Program-made: the position numbers and the translations under genes | Shown: positions 43,426 to 43,650 of the stretch, piece after piece | Position numbering within the stretch: position 1 is the stretch's first letter | Layout: each line of letters opens with the position of its first letter | Notes under the pieces: model-generated | Database searches by the model: none | Told to the model about the DNA's origin: nothing | Seen by the model: the letters and a program-made list of their open reading frames with translations, nothing else | Origin: Actinomycetota bacterium | Lineage (GTDB): Bacteria; Actinomycetota; Actinomycetes; Nanopelagicales; Nanopelagicaceae | Direction: 5' to 3' | DNA: 43,650 nt | Assembly (NCBI GenBank): GCA_947372965.1 | Contig: CANBVR010000009.1 | Span: 1 to 43,650 of the forward strand

Positions 43426-43650
43426 TCTATGGAGAGTTTGATCCTGGCTCAGGACGAACGCTGGCGGCGTGCTTAACACATGCAAGTCGAACGATGAAGC
43501 ACCTTCGGGTGTGGATTAGTGGCGAACGGGTGAGGAACACGTGAAGAATCTGCCCTCCACTTTGGGATAACTCCGGGAAACCGGGGCTAATACCGAATAT
43601 TGAAACATAAGCGGCATCGCTGAGTTTTGAAAGAATTTCGGTGGAGGATG
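43426..43650 (+). rRNA. rrs: 16S ribosomal RNA, 5' part, truncated by window end
   Basis: AGAGTTTGATCCTGGCTCAGGACGAACGCTGGCGGCGTGCTTAACACATGCAAGTCGAACG from 43433; 5' end estimated about 7 nt upstream. Confidence 0.98.

Noticed and set aside
42999-43544. 181-aa ORF running from the rRNA leader into 16S
   Set aside because: Overlaps the rRNA promoter/leader and the 16S 5' end; composition is non-coding-like.

Overview
The window reads as a compact, low-to-moderate GC actinobacterial chromosome segment. Gene order and low GC resemble streamlined freshwater Nanopelagicales/acI types, but that taxonomic assignment is inference. It is almost entirely core genome. In order: rpsA (3' part), coaE, uvrB, uvrA, uvrC, rapZ, yvcK, whiA, gap, pgk, tpiA, secG, rbpA; on the minus strand pgi, tkt, ctaA; then sufR-sufB-sufD-Rieske ferredoxin-sufC-sufS-sufU-sufT, an ABC exporter, minus-strand SURF1 and DUF3099, fabG, fabI, infC-rpmI-rplT, a TrmH-family rRNA methyltransferase, pheS-pheT, argC-argB-argD-argR-argH, tyrS, and the leader and 5' end of a 16S rRNA gene. 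I saw no phage, transposon, CRISPR, tRNA or defence system, and no convincing undescribed multi-gene system. Items worth a second look: an arg operon with argJ, argF and argG missing at clean junctions, behind a tandem ARG-box operator; a 9-bp in-frame minisatellite encoding an (Arg-Leu-Thr)n N-terminus of heme A synthase; an 11-bp tandem array inside an inverted repeat upstream of fabG; a probable ATT/ATC start and attenuator-like leader for infC; local absence of tal/zwf/opcA/pgl/ctaB; a shared TTAA double stop between rbpA and pgi; and several intergenic inverted repeats (gap leader, ctaA/sufR, rRNA leader).
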